The translations under genes were made by a program, and so were the position numbers. A stretch of DNA of 64,000 bases. It comes from Labyrinthula sp. Ha (taxonomy: Eukaryota > Sar > Bigyra > Labyrinthulida > Labyrinthulaceae). Where the stretch lies: positions 1 through 64,000 of the forward strand of contig JAALGZ010000057.1 in assembly GCA_015227615.1 (NCBI GenBank), given 5' to 3'. Below, in pieces: positions 12,780-22,222 of the stretch. The stretch's first letter is position 1. Each line of letters begins with the position of its first letter. The notes below the pieces were generated by a model that did no database searches, was not told the origin of the DNA, and worked only from the letters and a program-made list of their open reading frames with translations.

Positions 12780-14501
12780 ATGACTCCTCAATCTAAAGAG
12801 AAAACATCTAATGAACCTTTGAAAGATCAAATGGAACCGAGTAATCCACAAGAGAATATCGAAAAAGATGATCAAAGCCAGAATCCAAGCACATCTCCAC
12901 AAAAGACTGCGTCCCCAGAGAAAACTCCCACAAAAGCGTCTAGAAAGTCTCCAAGAAGCAGCGGCGGATCGGCACAATATGGACCTAAAGATCTCGAAAA
13001 TATCAAAGCTATTATCAAAGAAAGGAAAAGGATGCAAAGAATTCAAAAAGATATCGCAGAGAAGTTAGCTAAGATAACTGAAGTGGAGGAAAGGCTTAAA
13101 GAGGCTAAAGGAACCGGTGATACAAAGTCAGTAGCCAATTCAAAAGCTACATCAGGTTTAACTTCAAGAAGTTCAATAACTCAAGATGAAGATACACAAA
13201 GTCAGATCACAACCCTTACAAAGAAATCGCGTTCTTCCAAAGCATCAAAAGTTACAACTCTTTCTAAAGCGAAAAGTTACAAATCAAAGGCATCTTCAAA
13301 AAAGTCTGAATACACAGAAAAGTCAAAGAAGGATGAAGAACAAACATCTGCAGATAGCAGCATTGATCCCTGGTCAGACACTGGAAGTACCTATGTGGAC
13401 AGAAAGTTCCATATGAATAACTTTGAGCCCTACAACACGCCGAGTTCAGCATTTCCACATACAGCTCGTGGATACCCACTGATTCATATAACTCCTCCTA
13501 AGAAATTATCTTCACTCACATACGAAGAAATCAAATCTTTTGTTCACGAAGTGGAAACTACATTACCTAATGTTCCAATGAACATACTGAGCTTGATTTC
13601 AAGTGGGGTAACTGAGAGCTTACAACAAAGAGGAGTATATATAAAAGAATCACATTCAATTATGAATTATCTCAAAAAACATCTACAGAATTATTATAAA
13701 GCTGAACGTTCTAGAAGCATATTTTTACTTCAAACTGTATTAAAGTGGCCGACAAAGAAAATGCTTCCAGAAGACCAGATTTACACTTTCATGGATGAGG
13801 CAATGAAGATTTTAAAGTTCCTTAATAAAGAGCAGATGAACAGAAACAGGAAGAAGATCTTAAAAACAATATTATCAAAAGTTCCAGAAGCGTTCAATTT
13901 CAATGTAGACGAGATGCTTTTGGATGTTAAGGAGTTGGATCTACTAAAGTTAAGATCTAAAATGATAAAAAGAAGATTCGTCTTAAGAGAAAAGGCCGTC
14001 AAACAGAAGCAAACCACTGGACTTAAAACATCACATCTTCCACCTTATCAAAATGAAGAATACAAGAAGCGCAAGCAACTAAGAAACGTCGGTTGCATTG
14101 TCCTTAGAAGAATAGGCAACAGCGCCACACCTATCACTCTTATGCTCTTTCACCTCTCTAGCAAGCAATATGCGAACGTAAAAGGTATTGCGGATACGGG
14201 AGCAGACTACAACGTCAGTAGTCTGCAAGCGTTGGAACAATACACCATAAAGACGGAGGACCCGCAATACATAAAGGAGGTTCAGTTCCCGGATAAAGCT
14301 AAGAAGCAAGTGAAGAAGGTGGTCTATGCTAGGGCCATGCTCAAACAGGGGGAAACTAGCTTCAGAATAGGTGTCCAGAAGTTTTTCGTTGTAGACGATC
14401 CCAACTGGGATGAAGTTATTATAGGGAAAAGAACTTTAAACTATTTTGGAATCAAGCTAGACCTCGCACAAGCGGATCATAGCAAAGAAAAGGAAGAATA
14501 G
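12780..14501 (+). CDS. Element A Gag with C-terminal aspartic protease (573 aa)
   Basis: This open frame starts 20 bp after the 5' LTR. Residues 1-200 are Lys-, Ser- and Thr-rich and probably disordered. Residues about 230-420 are helical and Gag-like, ending in a basic stretch. Near residue 470 the motif ADTGAD marks a retropepsin-type aspartic protease, and DEVIIGKRTLNYFGI further on fits the second conserved block of that fold. No CCHC zinc knuckle is seen; basic segments may bind RNA instead. It would form the particle shell and process the polyprotein. The protease assignment is secure from motifs; the Gag assignment rests on position. Confidence 0.82.
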   Translation: MTPQSKEKTSNEPLKDQMEPSNPQENIEKDDQSQNPSTSPQKTASPEKTPTKASRKSPRSSGGSAQYGPKDLENIKAIIKERKRMQRIQKDIAEKLAKITEVEERLKEAKGTGDTKSVANSKATSGLTSRSSITQDEDTQSQITTLTKKSRSSKASKVTTLSKAKSYKSKASSKKSEYTEKSKKDEEQTSADSSIDPWSDTGSTYVDRKFHMNNFEPYNTPSSAFPHTARGYPLIHITPPKKLSSLTYEEIKSFVHEVETTLPNVPMNILSLISSGVTESLQQRGVYIKESHSIMNYLKKHLQNYYKAERSRSIFLLQTVLKWPTKKMLPEDQIYTFMDEAMKILKFLNKEQMNRNRKKILKTILSKVPEAFNFNVDEMLLDVKELDLLKLRSKMIKRRFVLREKAVKQKQTTGLKTSHLPPYQNEEYKKRKQLRNVGCIVLRRIGNSATPITLMLFHLSSKQYANVKGIADTGADYNVSSLQALEQYTIKTEDPQYIKEVQFPDKAKKQVKKVVYARAMLKQGETSFRIGVQKFFVVDDPNWDEVIIGKRTLNYFGIKLDLAQADHSKEKEE

Positions 14502-15222
14502 GATAAAGGTGGAAACGAAGCCCAGATTTCTAAACCAATATCTTCTTTACATGGCATTCAAGACAACTCTTTGGAAGGACCAACAGTGGAGATTTATATT
14601 AATCAACTCAACAAGCAGGAAATTACATCATTCTTTAAAAATTCAGGTTCACACTCTACATTTTATATTATCAAAGCAGACACTCAATTCTTATTCTATA
14701 TTTTCAATACTTTTTATAGCGGTGGTTATAAATTATCAGATTCAGTTATTTTTATTCAGGAAAAGGCTTTTACTTCAGAAGAATTTCACAAAATATTCAG
14801 GCCAAGTGTATTAAGATATTTTATTTTCCATAAAAACAATTTAGATCATTCAATTATTAAACATCAACAAGACACAGATGTACAACTGGAATATGATGAG
14901 ATCGAGAAGGATTTACAGAAGATTATTCTAAGTTTATTTAATCAAACCCCCCACACTTCAATTTTATAATGATGCTCCAACTATTCTATCTCAAGAAAGG
15001 GCAACATATATTCGAACTCTCGAAGCTAGAGAGCTCAGAGTAAAGCCCATTGAAGACTTAGAAACAGCTCATTTTGAAAAATTAGACAGATATCCTGATA
15101 ACAGCGAAGTTACTCCCGTATTACTAGCCAATGTTCAACAGAACATGCCTAAATAATTCAACGAAATAGGCATCGGCGAAGGTAATATTCAAATAGCGGA
15201 GGAAGATAAGGAAATAAATACA
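14502..15222 (+). other. Element A inter-frame region
   Basis: About 720 bp between the Gag-protease and Pol frames. It has element-type codon use but no long uninterrupted frame, and no domain I recognise. It corresponds to the protease-RT linker of other elements of this kind. Confidence 0.5.
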
Positions 15223-18200
15223 ATGATAAATGTTAAACTCTCTGAATCTACATTTAATTTACAGCAACAGAACTTCCTAAAGAAATTATTTACAAAATAT
15301 CGCGCTGGATGGGGATTAAGACAATCTAATGCACAGATGTCTAATTTAACTCCCATAGAAGTGGAACTTAAGCCAGGCTCCTCAATCCTAAGGATCGATG
15401 GTTATCACCAGACAAAAGAAGAGGAGAGGTTTCTGGAGCTCAAGTTTGAAGCTCTAAGACAGGCTGGTATTGTTTCTCCAGCAAAGAACCCAGTCTGGGG
15501 TCATCCTGTTTTTGTTGTCACAAAAAAGATTACTAAGCCTAGTGATTGGGCTACGATGACGAACAGTCAACGCGAAAGTTGGAAGGAAGACAATATTCTC
15601 AATCGTTACCGAATGGTAGCGAATATGATTAAGTTGAATCAAATAACTCAACCAACTACTTTAAATTTGCCAAACTTAGAAAGGCAACTAATGTCCATCA
15701 AGAACACTAAGTTCTACGCGACTTTGGACATACTTTCAGGCTTTGACTTTCTGCCTACAAAGAAAGAACATAGAGAGATATTCACTCTCGTCACAAGAAG
15801 GAGTGCCTACACTTTAAATGGCGCACCAATGGGATGGTCAAACACCCCAGCACTTTTCTTTGATCGCATAATTAATGAAGTTATTGATCAAGATGGTGAT
15901 TATTTATTCAATACAGAAGAGAATGGTGTACTAGCTTGGTTAGATGATCTTCTCGTTTACGCAACTTCTTTTGAAAAGTTATGCATTATTTTAGAAAAAT
16001 TATTACAAAGAGCTATATTTCGAAAAGTTCGCTTCAATTTAAGAAAATGCGGTTTCGGAGAACAACACACCATCTGGTGTGGCCGCGAAATTAAAAAAGG
16101 TCAGTGGAATTTTTCACCAGCATTCTTTGAAAAAATATCAAATATGCCAAAGCCTACTTACAGGCATGAGGCAGCACAATTAGTTTATTTAGCGAATTGG
16201 CTCTCGCCAAATATACCGAAGCTCTCTCAATTAAGAAAACCCTTTGCAGAATATGCTAATCTCAAAGGAAAAAAGTTATCTGAAGTTGAAAGATTAAAAG
16301 AAGAAGTCGAATGGACTGAAGAAAGAGAGCAGGCATATTCGATGCTGAAACAAGCCATAGTTGATTCAAGTAAAAGATTCCTTTCAATGTATGATGAAAA
16401 AATACCACTTTTACTTTTTACAGACTCCTCTCAAGATGTTTGGAGTCTTGCTGTTTTTCAAGATGAAGAAAAGAACGTCACTAATGACGTCAGAACTTTA
16501 AAACCAAGACCAATTATGTTTCTGTCTGGTTCTTTTATTTCAAGTGAATTAAGATGGCATATTTCTTCGAAAGAATTATACCCAATTATTTACGCTTTTG
16601 AACGAATAGGGTTTATTCTAAGGACACACTCTGGTGGGATCTATATTTATACAGATCACAGAGCTTTACTTTCAGTAGTCAGAATCAAACAAAACGAACG
16701 TCGAATCTATTGGGATCGCCTTTATAGGTGGATTCTAAGGTTACAGTCTGTTGACTTAACCATCTTCCATATTTCTAGTAGAGATAATTTTGTATCTGAT
16801 CTTTTAACCCGTTGGGGAAAAACTAACGAAGCAAATATATCAAGATGTAACCTTATTTACGAATCAAATACTGAAGTGATTCAAATCATGTTTCTTGAAA
16901 ATACAGAGGCAGATCGAGAACGAGAGAAGTCTACAACTCAACCAGCTCCTTACATTGATCCAGATATCAAAAGTTGGGGAACAATCAAGAATTCTAACGA
17001 GGACAACTTTTTAGATGTATTAAATCAGGAACCAGAACTAGCTCGTATAACAGCTAAAGTCTCTAACTTATCATTTGGTGAGGCAGAGCTCGAAGAAAGA
17101 GTTTCAGTCTCAACCAATCTTTCTAACCTTCAACAAGAATTATTGAACGAACACATTTCGTACCTTTCACCATTTTATCCAAATATCTCTTTTAAATCAA
17201 TAGATTTCAATACATTAAGGAAACATCAACATAGATTACACTCTGATTCATTGTCCGATTTTCAAATTAAAGAAGGAGTTTACTACAAAGATGATTTATT
17301 AGTAATACCAAGAAGTTTAATCCCTCGCTATATTATTATGAACCATATTTTAAGAGGACACCCCAGTGCTTCTGCAGAAAAGAAGTACCTGTCCGAGGTT
17401 TATTTACAGGGGATCAGGAAAAAAGACTTAAATTCTTTATTATCTTCTTATAGAAACAGGTGTTTACACTGTCAAAAGTCTCCTCGCATAATACGAAGAC
17501 CATATCACCTAACAAATTTAGCTAAGAAATCACGTGAAATATTGCGTGCTGATTTTCTCTACATTAATCAAACAGGTTATATATTAGTATTACTAGATTC
17601 TGCAACTAGAAAAACTCAACTTACCTTTCATAAAACGCCTACCGCAAGAGGAATGGCAGAGTCTCTCTTATTATGGAGAGCAAACTTTGGTTTTGCGGAA
17701 GATTTTTTAATAATTACGGACAACGGGTCCCATTTTTCAAATAATTTACTACCATACTTAAGCAAATCAATTGGATTTGAACAAAATTTTACTATTGCCT
17801 ACTCGCCATGGACAAATGGTTCAGTAGAGACGGCAAATAATAGTATTTTAAACTATCTCAAATCGCTAGTTAGCCAGTTCGGATTACACGAATCTCAATG
17901 GCCTAGCATTTTATCTTTAATAACTTACATCATCAATAATAAACCTATGGAGAGAAGAGATGGAAGAACTCCTAACGAGTTATTTTTATATCATAGGTTG
18001 AATACACCTTTAATCGAACGTGATTTACAACATTTTACAATAACAGTCGGCAATGAAGTTCATAAGCCCTTGGACAAAGAAGCCATGTTTTCTGATGTTG
18101 AAAATATTATCACTACTTTAGACACAATACAGAATCAAACTTTTGAAGTTGTTAGACTTAAACAAGAAGCTGAAAATAGCAGGAGAAATAAAACTGCTAC

Positions 18201-20247
18201 GCCCATTTTACAATTCTCATCTGGGGATTGGGTGTTAGTTTCTGAACATGGTACACAACATGCAAATGCTAAAACTAGTCTCTCATGGATAGGACCCTAT
18301 CAAATAATAGATATTTTATCAAGCAATGTTTATTTAGTGGAGTCTCTCTTAGGGAAGACTAGAACTGTTCATTCATCACGCATTTGGTTTTATTCACACA
18401 CTCGCCCTATTGGCAGCAAGAAGTTGAAAGCATTATTCGTTCACAATTTTAAGCAGTTGGAAATAGAAAGCATTGATGGATGTAGATTAGCTGCTGACAA
18501 TAACTCTTGTGAGTTTAAAATCCGCTGGTTAGGTTTTGAACAGGATCAAGACACCTGGGAACCAGCTGTTACTATTTATGAAGATGTTCCTATTCTAGTT
18601 ACTTCTTATGTTCAAAATATGGACGACAATAACCTCAAGATGCTTATTTCAAGAATTCTACAAGATCATGATGTTTCAAGAAGAAATCAACTTGCACGTG
18701 TCAATAGCCTCAAATTTCGTTTATCCTCGATGAAGTTTCAGAAACAACTAAATTTTCATTTTATTTCGGGGGGAAATACCCTAGGATGGCTACCAGAGGA
18801 GAAGAACATTTTACGTCTTTTAATCATGAAGTTTGGATCTGGGAAATATGTTGAATATTTAGAGGGAGATTATTTACCTTTTAGATCAAAGCAACAAATC
18901 TTGACCCAGATTCAGAGGCTATGTAACTTGCAGTCTATTGGAATATTTCATAATAGAAGATTCGATGTGGTCGAACTTAGAACTTTTCTTCAAAAGCATT
19001 TTGGAACTAAAACGATGCACAAAAACTTACCAGGACGTTTCAACACTTACATTGAAAAGACAAAGATACTAACTTTATTTTCTCAAGAGATCGAAATAAC
19101 TTCGAAGCCAGAAGACATTAAGATCCCTTATTTCAGAAGAATCGAGAACCTCAAACATCTTAGGTTGATGGAAAAGGAATACGCTGGTTCTGATGAATGT
19201 CAACAATTCTTACTACAATTTGGTATCTCTTCTTTTGAAGCTTTAAAGTCACGAATACTTAATCTATCAGAACCATTAGTAAAAGCTGTTGAAGGAAGTG
19301 AATTACTACTCGACACTCTTTACAAAACTTTATTAAAGTCCTCTACGTATTGGACTGATCTATCTACATTATATTCAAAATCTATTACCTTTTGCCAAGA
19401 ATTTGACGAACTACGAAATACACCAAATAGTTATTCATACAGACAAGACTCAATTTCCATTTCATTAGTTCTCATCGACAATAAAGTACAACTTACTTCT
19501 GTTGACTTATTATCGGGCGACAAGATAATACTAGAATATAATGGCGGAAATTACTATACCCTTTTAGGATGTAATGGAAGAATCTACTTTACTCCACCTG
19601 ACACCAGATTATTTAGCCAAAACATCTTTGATTTGGAATTCGAAAAACCTTATTCAAAACACAACATTTTTCAAATCTTAGTGGTTGATCCTCCGTGGAA
19701 GATAGGTAATTCAAATCCTACACGTGGAATCACACTGGACTACCCAACGTTATCTAACTCTGAATTTATGAAATTAGATTTACCTTTACAACACTTCCCT
19801 TTTGGAAGTTATTTATTTTTGTGGGTTACGAATTCTTCTTATCATTGCGCCTTGTCTTGGGCCAAATCTCTTAATTATTATTCAGTCGACATCTTTACCT
19901 GGATCAAGTCACATAGATCTGGAAGTTTATTTAAAAGTTTAGGTTATTTCTTACAACATGCTCAAGAAACCTGCCTAATATTTCAAAGGAGAGAGCAGGA
20001 ATCTATTTACTATTCAGACACTTTTGGAGAATACAAATTAGATCATTTTTCAAACTCAATCAAGACTATTCCTTTAGAACCTTCAGCTAAGCCCGAAACT
20101 TTCTACTGGATCTTGGATCTTGTTTTTCCTCACTGCAACAAGTTCGAGATGTTTGCCAGAAGTAACAATCTACGACAGAACTGCAGCAGCTGTGGAATAG
20201 AACTTGATGCTAAAGCTCATATTGTTTACACACCTTCAAGTGCATAG
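15223..20247 (+). CDS. Element A Pol: RT, RNase H, integrase, chromodomain, SANT-like, MT-A70 methyltransferase (1,674 aa)
   Basis: One open frame holds the whole Pol. RT: TLDILSGFD near residue 168 and WLDDLLVYA near 237. RNase H: LFTDSSQD near 399 and YTDHRALL near 485. Integrase: CLHCQ zinc-binding end, then D in ADFLYI (about 776), D in ITDNGSHF (about 831) and E in NGSVETAN (about 868). A GPY/F-type module (WIGPYQI) follows, then a chromodomain (FKIRWLGFE, DTWEP) near 1,095-1,125. A SANT/Myb-like domain starts at GWLPEEKNI near 1,187. The end is an MT-A70 methyltransferase: VVDPPWKIG with Asp1489-Pro-Pro-Trp1492, TRGITLDYPTLS after it, and the family's closing block KPETFYWILDLVFP and EMFARSNN. 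Known MT-A70 proteins methylate the N6 position of adenine in RNA (METTL3) or DNA (ciliate MTA1). Which substrate applies here is open. Fusion in one frame argues against chance neighbours. Confidence 0.93.
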   Translation: MINVKLSESTFNLQQQNFLKKLFTKYRAGWGLRQSNAQMSNLTPIEVELKPGSSILRIDGYHQTKEEERFLELKFEALRQAGIVSPAKNPVWGHPVFVVTKKITKPSDWATMTNSQRESWKEDNILNRYRMVANMIKLNQITQPTTLNLPNLERQLMSIKNTKFYATLDILSGFDFLPTKKEHREIFTLVTRRSAYTLNGAPMGWSNTPALFFDRIINEVIDQDGDYLFNTEENGVLAWLDDLLVYATSFEKLCIILEKLLQRAIFRKVRFNLRKCGFGEQHTIWCGREIKKGQWNFSPAFFEKISNMPKPTYRHEAAQLVYLANWLSPNIPKLSQLRKPFAEYANLKGKKLSEVERLKEEVEWTEEREQAYSMLKQAIVDSSKRFLSMYDEKIPLLLFTDSSQDVWSLAVFQDEEKNVTNDVRTLKPRPIMFLSGSFISSELRWHISSKELYPIIYAFERIGFILRTHSGGIYIYTDHRALLSVVRIKQNERRIYWDRLYRWILRLQSVDLTIFHISSRDNFVSDLLTRWGKTNEANISRCNLIYESNTEVIQIMFLENTEADREREKSTTQPAPYIDPDIKSWGTIKNSNEDNFLDVLNQEPELARITAKVSNLSFGEAELEERVSVSTNLSNLQQELLNEHISYLSPFYPNISFKSIDFNTLRKHQHRLHSDSLSDFQIKEGVYYKDDLLVIPRSLIPRYIIMNHILRGHPSASAEKKYLSEVYLQGIRKKDLNSLLSSYRNRCLHCQKSPRIIRRPYHLTNLAKKSREILRADFLYINQTGYILVLLDSATRKTQLTFHKTPTARGMAESLLLWRANFGFAEDFLIITDNGSHFSNNLLPYLSKSIGFEQNFTIAYSPWTNGSVETANNSILNYLKSLVSQFGLHESQWPSILSLITYIINNKPMERRDGRTPNELFLYHRLNTPLIERDLQHFTITVGNEVHKPLDKEAMFSDVENIITTLDTIQNQTFEVVRLKQEAENSRRNKTATPILQFSSGDWVLVSEHGTQHANAKTSLSWIGPYQIIDILSSNVYLVESLLGKTRTVHSSRIWFYSHTRPIGSKKLKALFVHNFKQLEIESIDGCRLAADNNSCEFKIRWLGFEQDQDTWEPAVTIYEDVPILVTSYVQNMDDNNLKMLISRILQDHDVSRRNQLARVNSLKFRLSSMKFQKQLNFHFISGGNTLGWLPEEKNILRLLIMKFGSGKYVEYLEGDYLPFRSKQQILTQIQRLCNLQSIGIFHNRRFDVVELRTFLQKHFGTKTMHKNLPGRFNTYIEKTKILTLFSQEIEITSKPEDIKIPYFRRIENLKHLRLMEKEYAGSDECQQFLLQFGISSFEALKSRILNLSEPLVKAVEGSELLLDTLYKTLLKSSTYWTDLSTLYSKSITFCQEFDELRNTPNSYSYRQDSISISLVLIDNKVQLTSVDLLSGDKIILEYNGGNYYTLLGCNGRIYFTPPDTRLFSQNIFDLEFEKPYSKHNIFQILVVDPPWKIGNSNPTRGITLDYPTLSNSEFMKLDLPLQHFPFGSYLFLWVTNSSYHCALSWAKSLNYYSVDIFTWIKSHRSGSLFKSLGYFLQHAQETCLIFQRREQESIYYSDTFGEYKLDHFSNSIKTIPLEPSAKPETFYWILDLVFPHCNKFEMFARSNNLRQNCSSCGIELDAKAHIVYTPSSA

Positions 20248-20260
20248 CACTTCTCTCCTT

Positions 20261-20270
20261 CAAGGGGGGA
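20261..20270 (+). other. Element A polypurine tract
   Basis: CAAGGGGGGA directly abuts the 3' LTR and is the expected plus-strand primer. Confidence 0.8.
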
Positions 20271-20506
20271 TGTCCTCAAAGGACGTGATAGTCGTTCTAG
20301 CGATTATTCGTTGACATAGAAGTCGATACACACCTACGTATATACTTGCTATATTGGACATGTGCACACCCCTGTATGTACTACCTTGTAATATACTACT
20401 TATATCGGTTCTGTTATATTCTAACCGTTCATATCTGTCATATTTAACCGTTAACACACAATATCTACGATTGAAGAAAGAGTCAAAAGGTATACCAGGA
20501 AAGACA
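20271..20506 (+). repeat. Element A 3' LTR (236 bp)
   Basis: It matches the 5' LTR except at three sites and is followed by the AAAC target repeat. Confidence 0.95.
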
Positions 20507-20793
20507 AAACTTGTGCTGATGAACTTGAAGTTTTGAAGCTGAAAGACTTGTATCTGCTGTATGTAAAGTTGACAAGTAATGACTTACTCAAGACACAACC
20601 TGTATCTTGTGGAGAAGAAAATTATTTAACTTTTCTGTTCAGTAGAGGCAAAAATAAAACTACAATTTATTCATTTTTATTATATTGGTGATTCAGTTCG
20701 AGTTAAAGATTTTATTTATTCTATTGGACGCTTCTGCAAGGAAAAGAATGTAAAACACATAAAGAAAACTATTAAGCATATATCTTTATCTTA
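20507..20793 (+). pseudogene. Decayed plus-strand coding fragment next to element A (copy 1)
   Basis: Downstream of element A the plus strand reads DELEVLKLKDLYLLYVKLTS and continues to FSRGKNKTTI. After a frame change it reads IGDSVRVKDFIYSIGRFCKE and ends HISLS-stop near 20,793. Before element A the same frame gives HELINILK, so element A sits inside this fragment. The spacing of leucines faintly resembles a leucine-rich repeat. The U2 copy (32,500-32,805) has the same fragments with other lesions. I cannot assign a function. A GT-AG intron of the 28-29 nt class that would restore the frame was not found. Confidence 0.35.
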
Positions 20794-22222
20794 ATGAAGC
20801 AACTTTGAAACACAGAAAAATCACAGTACATTTTGAAAATATAGAAAAAAAATCTATAAAATTGTTTTATGTTTCTTTAGTTAATATATAAATGGGCAGA
20901 ATCCTGAGCACTTAAGAATAAACACATATCGTCAAGAAGTATAACTAAAACGGAAATCATGGTTAGAATATTTTGGCTTAGTTGAACTAAGATAAATTCC
21001 AGTGAAAGAAGCACAAAAACTTATGCAGATAATTATAGCAAGAACATTCTGTGATTAAATAGGGTATTGGATCAGTTAACTCCAATTAAGCTTTTGCAGA
21101 AGTTTAATTAACTTATCAACAAAGATATTCTAAAAATTTAGAAACCAACTCTTAAGAAATATATTAGTAATTCCAAGCAAAATAAATGGATTCAGAAGAA
21201 CAAAACAAGGTATATAAATTCTTTATCAAATAATTAGAAAAGGTTCTTTTTACAAATTAACAAAAAGGGTTTTGTATTTCTATTAGTTTGATATAAAAAA
21301 AACAGATATCCAACTTTTCGCAGTAATTTGTATACAGTAGATAATAATTTATACACAGTGATTATGAATTATAAACCACTTTTTTCAAAAGAAAAATCTG
21401 TTAAGGAATATTTTATTTTGTATTTAAAGAACCGCAATAATAATCGTAAAATGTATTTAAAGATGCTAAAACAATATCAACGAGAATGAGAGAGTTGAGA
21501 TATATTCGGAAGATGGAGCTGTAAGGAATAAAATATGGTCAATAGAAACGCGTAATGTGTTTTTTCTGAGCCTCCTAAATAGAAAAAACACTAAGTGTTT
21601 ATTTTGAAGTTTACAGCAACTTTTGTATTTATAAAGGTCTATTGGGTTTATTTCAGATTTATATGGTGACAAATGGATCAGAATAATCCAAGACAGATTT
21701 TTTTAAACTATATGTTTAATAAAGATAAAGTTAAAAAAGATAGTAGATCACACAATATATTTTGTTTGGAATTGCTTCTTTAACATAAAGTAATACTTTG
21801 CCTTGTCATAAACAAAACACTTAAATATTGAATAAATTTGAACATGAATACTTAGTTTTTGTTCATTGAATCAGACTTTCTATCAAGCTTTTAAATCACA
21901 TTATCTTCAGGAAATATATGTTTCTTGTGTAAACATACCAACAGGTTATTTAAGAAAGTTTTTTTGCTTTGAAAAACTTGAATGGTTTTCTTACTTTCAT
22001 TGAAACTGTGAGTTAAACCAAAAAAATATTTGTTTTACAATAGATATAGTTGAACTATTATTTTTTATGCTCTGAATAAAATAAACTTTCCAGAATAAAG
22101 TTATATAATTTCAAAGTTTTCTTTATTTAAAAAGATAGAAAACATAAGTTAAAATAAATAAACAACATTTATTCCAATATAAAACTAGATAGTCTCTCAA
22201 AAGATTTTTCTTGCAATAAGAA
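20794..22222. other. Intergenic tract downstream of Roco gene 1
   Basis: AT-rich, with no supported gene. About 20,980-22,120 is very close to 43,440-44,590 in U2, much closer than the neighbouring Roco C-termini are to each other. The 3' untranslated region of the Roco transcript should lie at its right end. Confidence 0.6.

Larger units (their letters stand above)
12525..20506 (+). mobile_element. LTR retrotransposon A: chromodomain element with MT-A70 methyltransferase
   Basis: This 7,982-bp element has two 236-bp LTRs that differ at 3 positions (about 1.3%), so it is young on the scale of this window. It is flanked by the 4-bp repeat AAAC (12,521-12,524 and 20,507-20,510). The unoccupied site is present in U2 at 32,517-32,520, which proves the ends. 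Order: LTR, palindrome, Gag-protease frame, linker, Pol frame (RT, RNase H, integrase, GPY/F, chromodomain, SANT-like, MT-A70), polypurine tract AAGGGGGGA, LTR. It belongs with Ty3/gypsy-like chromodomain elements; the integrase glutamate block reads SPWTNGSVE instead of the common HPQTDGQTE form. It looks largely whole, with about two or three interruptions between the Gag-protease and Pol frames. Confidence 0.95.

Noticed and set aside
12525-20506. Reading element A as a virus-like DNA element of the Polinton type because it carries an integrase and a methyltransferase
   Set aside because: LTRs, polypurine tract, RT and RNase H and the lack of a DNA polymerase or capsid gene make it an LTR retrotransposon.
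21466-21672. 68-aa frame identical in both units (also 43,943-44,149)
   Set aside because: The surrounding kilobase is equally conserved, so identity is due to recent duplication or conversion and is not evidence of a gene.
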